From NCBI RefSeq assembly GCF_004795255.1, contig NZ_SSBQ01000002.1, positions 3,553,501 to 3,617,500 on the forward strand: a stretch of DNA of 64,000 nucleotides, given 5' to 3'. The position numbers were made by a program, and so were the translations under genes. Within the stretch, counting starts at the first letter, position 1; the number at the start of each line of letters is the position of its first letter. The notes beneath the pieces are model-generated. The model worked only from the letters and a program-made list of their open reading frames with translations. It was not told where the DNA came from and made no database searches. Source of the stretch: Streptomyces sp. RKND-216 (GTDB lineage: Bacteria > Actinomycetota > Actinomycetes > Streptomycetales > Streptomycetaceae). Positions 60,987 through 64,000 of the stretch are shown here, one piece after another.

Positions 60987-62129
60987 ATGACCTTCCGCGA
61001 GGTATACGGGGGCGCGCCGGACGGCGTGTGGGCGGCGCCCGGCCGGGTCAACCTGATCGGTGAACACACCGACTACAACGACGGCTTCGTGCTGCCGCTG
61101 GCCCTCCCCCACACCACGCGGGTCGCCGCGGCACGGCGGAACGACGGCGTGCTGCGGCTGCACTCCGCGCAGACGGGCGGCGCTGCGGCTCCGGTCGAAC
61201 TGCGCCTCGACATGCTCGACCCGGCCGCCGCCGACGGCTGGGCCGCCTACCCGGCCGGGGTCGTCTGGGCGCTGCGCGAGGCCGGCCACCCGGTGGGTGG
61301 AGCCGACCTGCACGTCGACTCCACCGTGCCGACCGGCGCCGGGCTGTCCTCCTCCGCCGCCCTGGAGGTCGCCACCGGCCTCGCGCTGAACGACCTGTAC
61401 GGCCTCGGGCTCGACCCCGCGCGGCTCGCCGGATTCTGCCGCCGCGCGGAGAACGCCTACGTGGGCGTGCCCTGCGGGATCATGGACCAGATGGCCTCGG
61501 CCTGCTGCACCGGGGGCCACGCCCTGTACCTGGACACCCGCGACCTCACCGGCCGCCAGGTCCCTCTCGACCTGGCCGCACACCGGCTGCGGCTGCTGGT
61601 CGTCGACACCCGGGTGCAGCACTCCCTCGGAGACGGCGCCTACGCCGAACGCCGGTCCGGCTGCGAGGAGGGCGCCCGCCGGCTCGGCGTGTCCGCGCTG
61701 CGCGACGTGACCGTCGAGGAGCTGGGCGTGGCGTCGGCCCGCCTGGACGACGAGCCCACCCTGTGGCGCCTGGTGCGGCACGTCGTCACCGAGAACCGGC
61801 GGGTCCAGGAGACGATCGCGCTGCTCGACGCACGGGACGTCCGCGCCGTCGGACCGGTCCTCACCGCCGGACACGCCTCGCTGCGGGACGACTTCGCCGT
61901 CTCCTGCCCCGAACTCGACCTGGCCGTCGACACCGCCCTGGAGGCGGGCGCGCTGGGCGCACGGATGACCGGCGGCGGCTTCGGCGGCTCCGCGATCGTG
62001 CTGCTCGACGAGGCGCTGACCGCCAAGGTCGGCGACGCGGTGACGGAGGCGTTCGCCGCCGCGGGCCACCGCTCGCCCCGCCTCTTCGACGCGGTCCCGT
62101 CCCCGGGCGCCCACCGCGTGCCGCCGTAG
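60987..62129 (+). CDS. galK: Galactokinase
   Basis: Encodes 380 residues. ATG 60987 follows GGGGAGAGGG. GHMP kinase motifs are GRVNLIGEHTDYNDGFV (galactokinase signature), the ATP loop GAGLSSSAALEVATG, catalytic Asp in CGIMDQMAS, and TGGGFGGSAIVL. It phosphorylates galactose in the first Leloir step and closes the gal operon. Confidence 0.95.
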   Translation: MTFREVYGGAPDGVWAAPGRVNLIGEHTDYNDGFVLPLALPHTTRVAAARRNDGVLRLHSAQTGGAAAPVELRLDMLDPAAADGWAAYPAGVVWALREAGHPVGGADLHVDSTVPTGAGLSSSAALEVATGLALNDLYGLGLDPARLAGFCRRAENAYVGVPCGIMDQMASACCTGGHALYLDTRDLTGRQVPLDLAAHRLRLLVVDTRVQHSLGDGAYAERRSGCEEGARRLGVSALRDVTVEELGVASARLDDEPTLWRLVRHVVTENRRVQETIALLDARDVRAVGPVLTAGHASLRDDFAVSCPELDLAVDTALEAGALGARMTGGGFGGSAIVLLDEALTAKVGDAVTEAFAAAGHRSPRLFDAVPSPGAHRVPP

Positions 62130-62249
62130 CCGGGGCGTGCGGCCGGCCGGGGGTCCCTCGGGCGAAGGTGTCGGCGTGCGCGGGCCGTTGACGGCGTCCG
62201 GGCTCCGCTGGAAGCTCCCGGGGACGACCGGCCCCACACGGGAGGACAC

Positions 62250-63386
62250 ATGGTGAGCGACGGTTCGGCGCGACGGAGTACCGGCGGCAGAGGCGACGGC
62301 ACGGACGGACGGCGCGGGCTGAGCCGCAAGGCGTTCCTCCGCGCGACCGCCGGGGCGGCCCTCGGCGGCGCGGCGGCACTCGGCACGGCGGGCGGCGCAC
62401 ACGCCGCCGACATCCAGGCGTTGCAGGTCACGAAGATCAAGGACCTGACCGGCCCCGGGCTGACCACCCGCTTCCGGATGGAGGCCACCGACCTCGGCAT
62501 CCCGGCGCGGACGCCCGACGGACGGACGCTGTTCGTCTTCGGTGACACCTTCGAGCAGGCCAGCGTCGGCGGCGGCTGGTGGCGCTCGCCCGTCGCGCTG
62601 TGGTCGGAGACCACCGACCTCGACGCCGGGGTGACCTGGTCCGGCGCCCACGGAGGCGCCGCCGCCGAACAGTTGTGGTTCTACGAGCACAACAACCCGG
62701 TGTTCTCCACGGTGCTGCCCTCCGACGTGATCACCATCGGCGGCACCATGTACCTGCACGCCATGGTCAACAAAGGCCTCGGCAACGTCGTGTGGACGGA
62801 GATCTGGCGCTCCGACGACTCCGGCACGAGCTGGCAGCACACCGGTGCGAAGTTCCCCGCGAACCACGCCGGGGGACTGTTCCAGCTGCTGACCTGGGGC
62901 CGGGGGAACGACGGCTACGTGTACGTCTTCTCGACGGGTTTCCAGCGCGACAAGCCGCTGATCCTCCACCGGGTGCGGGAGGATCGCCTCCCTGACCTCG
63001 CGGCGTACGAGCCGTGGGGCTGGCGGGACGGCGTGTGGGCGTGGGGCCACGCGCCGACGCCGGTGCTGGAGGGCCGGTTCGGCGAGCTGTGCCTGCGTCC
63101 GCTGGGCGGCAAGTGGCTGCTCACCTGGTTCAACGCCGGCGACTACCGCATCGACGGCATCCTCATGGACTACCCGACCTCCAACCTCCACACCGCGCAC
63201 CGCCGCACCCTGGTGTGGGGCGGTCAGTGGGGCCAGGAGGACGACGCGCACGTGGCCCAGCTCTACGGCGGCTACGTCATCCCCGGCTCGACGCTCACCG
63301 ACCTCCACCTGGCCGTCAGCCAGTGGAACACCGCGCAGGGCTGGCCGTACCGGGTGATGCAGCACCGGGTGCGCGGCTTCGTGTGA
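62250..63386 (+). CDS. Tat-exported DUF4185 protein
   Basis: Encodes 378 residues. ATG 62250 has GGAGG at 62241-62245. A twin-arginine signal (RRGLSRKAFLRATAG, with cleavage near AHA-AD at about 51) leads to a DUF4185 domain. That domain is a five-bladed-propeller-like fold recalling glycosyl hydrolase families 43/32, with FVFGDTFEQ, WWRSPVALWS, HNNPVFSTVLP and LLTWFNAGDYRIDG. Related proteins are secreted and thought to act on polysaccharides. Position after galK may be chance, since a 120-base gap separates them. Catalytic acids are not assigned. Confidence 0.83.
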   Translation: MVSDGSARRSTGGRGDGTDGRRGLSRKAFLRATAGAALGGAAALGTAGGAHAADIQALQVTKIKDLTGPGLTTRFRMEATDLGIPARTPDGRTLFVFGDTFEQASVGGGWWRSPVALWSETTDLDAGVTWSGAHGGAAAEQLWFYEHNNPVFSTVLPSDVITIGGTMYLHAMVNKGLGNVVWTEIWRSDDSGTSWQHTGAKFPANHAGGLFQLLTWGRGNDGYVYVFSTGFQRDKPLILHRVREDRLPDLAAYEPWGWRDGVWAWGHAPTPVLEGRFGELCLRPLGGKWLLTWFNAGDYRIDGILMDYPTSNLHTAHRRTLVWGGQWGQEDDAHVAQLYGGYVIPGSTLTDLHLAVSQWNTAQGWPYRVMQHRVRGFV

Positions 63387-63746
63387 GGCGAGCGAAGGGG
63401 CCGGCGCAAGGGCGCGCGAAGGGGTGGCGTGAGGCGCGTGGCGTGCCCCGGCGTCGTGTGAGGGGCGGGGCGCGCGCGGTGCCGGGCCCGGCGGGCGGGC
63501 TGGTCGCGGCAGAGTGTGGGGAACCGGTCAGTTTCGCGGTTTGCCTTCCCTCTCCGGCTCCCCGCCGTAGGGTGGACCCTTGTGCACCGCGCCGATGGGG
63601 GTCTGCGGGTGCGTTCGTCAGGGGGCGAGACAACCGGGGGCGTCACCCGGACACGGGAGAGCGGCGGTACGTGAGACCGGCGGCGGCCGGGGTGTCGTTG
63701 TGTCCTCGTACCGGGTGACGCGTCCGCACCGTCATGGGGGCGACAC
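63387..63746. other. Leader region of the last regulator gene
   Basis: TAGGGT at 63568-63573 is a plausible -10. A 30-codon ORF from GTG 63582 to TGA 63674 starts 8 bases later and could be a leaderless upstream ORF. 63387-63540 is GC-rich with no gene seen. Confidence 0.35.
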
Positions 63747-64000
63747 ATGCAACGGATCCGTGTCCTGGTGGTCGACGATCACCGGATATTCGCCGAGTCC
63801 TTGGCCGCGGCGCTGGCCGCCGAGCAGGACGTCGAGGTCACCGCTGTGGGCAGCGGCGCGGCAGCCGTACACACACTTGAGCGCGGCGCGGCCGAAGGGC
63901 GCCGTTTCGCCGTGCTGCTGGTCGACGCGCACCTGAGCGGCCCCGGACCCGCCCCGCCCGCGGACGAGTCGTCGTCCGCCGCCCCGCCACCGCCCGGACC
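63747..64000 (+). CDS. Response regulator, N-terminal part (cut by window end)
   Basis: ATG 63747 opens a frame that runs past the end of the window; 84 codons are visible. It starts MQRIRVLVVDDHRIFAESLA with the acidic pair D10/D11. The phosphoacceptor D60 lies in AVLLVDAHLSGPG, so unlike the regulator at 57713 this receiver is intact up to that point. A Pro/Ser/Ala-rich insert begins at about residue 65. A LuxR-type output is expected but not seen. Confidence 0.8.
   Translation, partial: MQRIRVLVVDDHRIFAESLAAALAAEQDVEVTAVGSGAAAVHTLERGAAEGRRFAVLLVDAHLSGPGPAPPADESSSAAPPPPG

Overview
The window is about 64 kb of very GC-rich actinobacterial chromosome. Codon use has strong G/C third-position bias, GTG and TTG starts are common, and many genes begin 6-8 bases after a -10 box. 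The gene families (SsgA-like protein, XRE/DUF397 pairs, tricorn protease, LAXTG sortase substrate, actinobacterial Pmt, galT-galE-galK) and their order point to Streptomyces or a close relative. No tRNA, rRNA, CRISPR array or intact insertion sequence was seen. I made all calls by reading the sequence; no database search was run.

Layout. 1-5.8 kb holds single genes: a cell-wall-anchored surface protein, a HAD hydrolase, a GNAT acetyltransferase, exonuclease III, a RibD/DHFR-like reductase and a MerR regulator. 6.0-9.5 kb is a three-gene operon of Baeyer-Villiger monooxygenase, alpha/beta hydrolase and short-chain dehydrogenase. It has the gene order of the start of the mycobacterial mymA operon and is divergent from the MerR gene. 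9.7-10.7 kb is a decayed HTH regulator gene.

10.8-20.5 kb looks like an accessory region. It has an RHS polymorphic toxin with a low-GC ADP-ribosyltransferase-like tip and an adjacent immunity gene, gene scraps, a nitric oxide synthase oxygenase, and an XRE/DUF397 locus. In that locus a 230-bp near-identical direct repeat brackets a methyltransferase gene. 20.6-28.5 kb holds an HTH protein, an inositol-monophosphatase-like enzyme, a tricorn protease and an MMPL transporter. 28.6-29.8 kb is an SsgA-like gene translationally coupled to a PP2C phosphatase. 30.1-32.9 kb is a cobalt/nickel ECF transporter operon (cbiMN-cbiQ-cbiO). 34.1-37.7 kb is a three-subunit molybdenum aldehyde dehydrogenase (PaoABC type).

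40.1-45.0 kb carries DUF2267, an amber-interrupted eRF1-like (Rv2629-type) gene, and the transhydrogenase operon pntAA-pntAB-pntB, which is preceded by a coupled 29-codon ORF. 45.3-55.5 kb is conserved core: ispE, rsmA, tatD, a zinc-ribbon protein, rsmI, pmt, a penicillin-binding protein, YbaK and an ABC-F ATPase. 55.7-58.4 kb has a PQQ-propeller membrane protein and an orphan regulator lacking the receiver aspartate. 58.8-62.1 kb is the galactose operon galT-galE-galK, with a remnant of a sodium-solute symporter upstream. It is followed by a Tat-exported DUF4185 protein and a response regulator cut by the window end.
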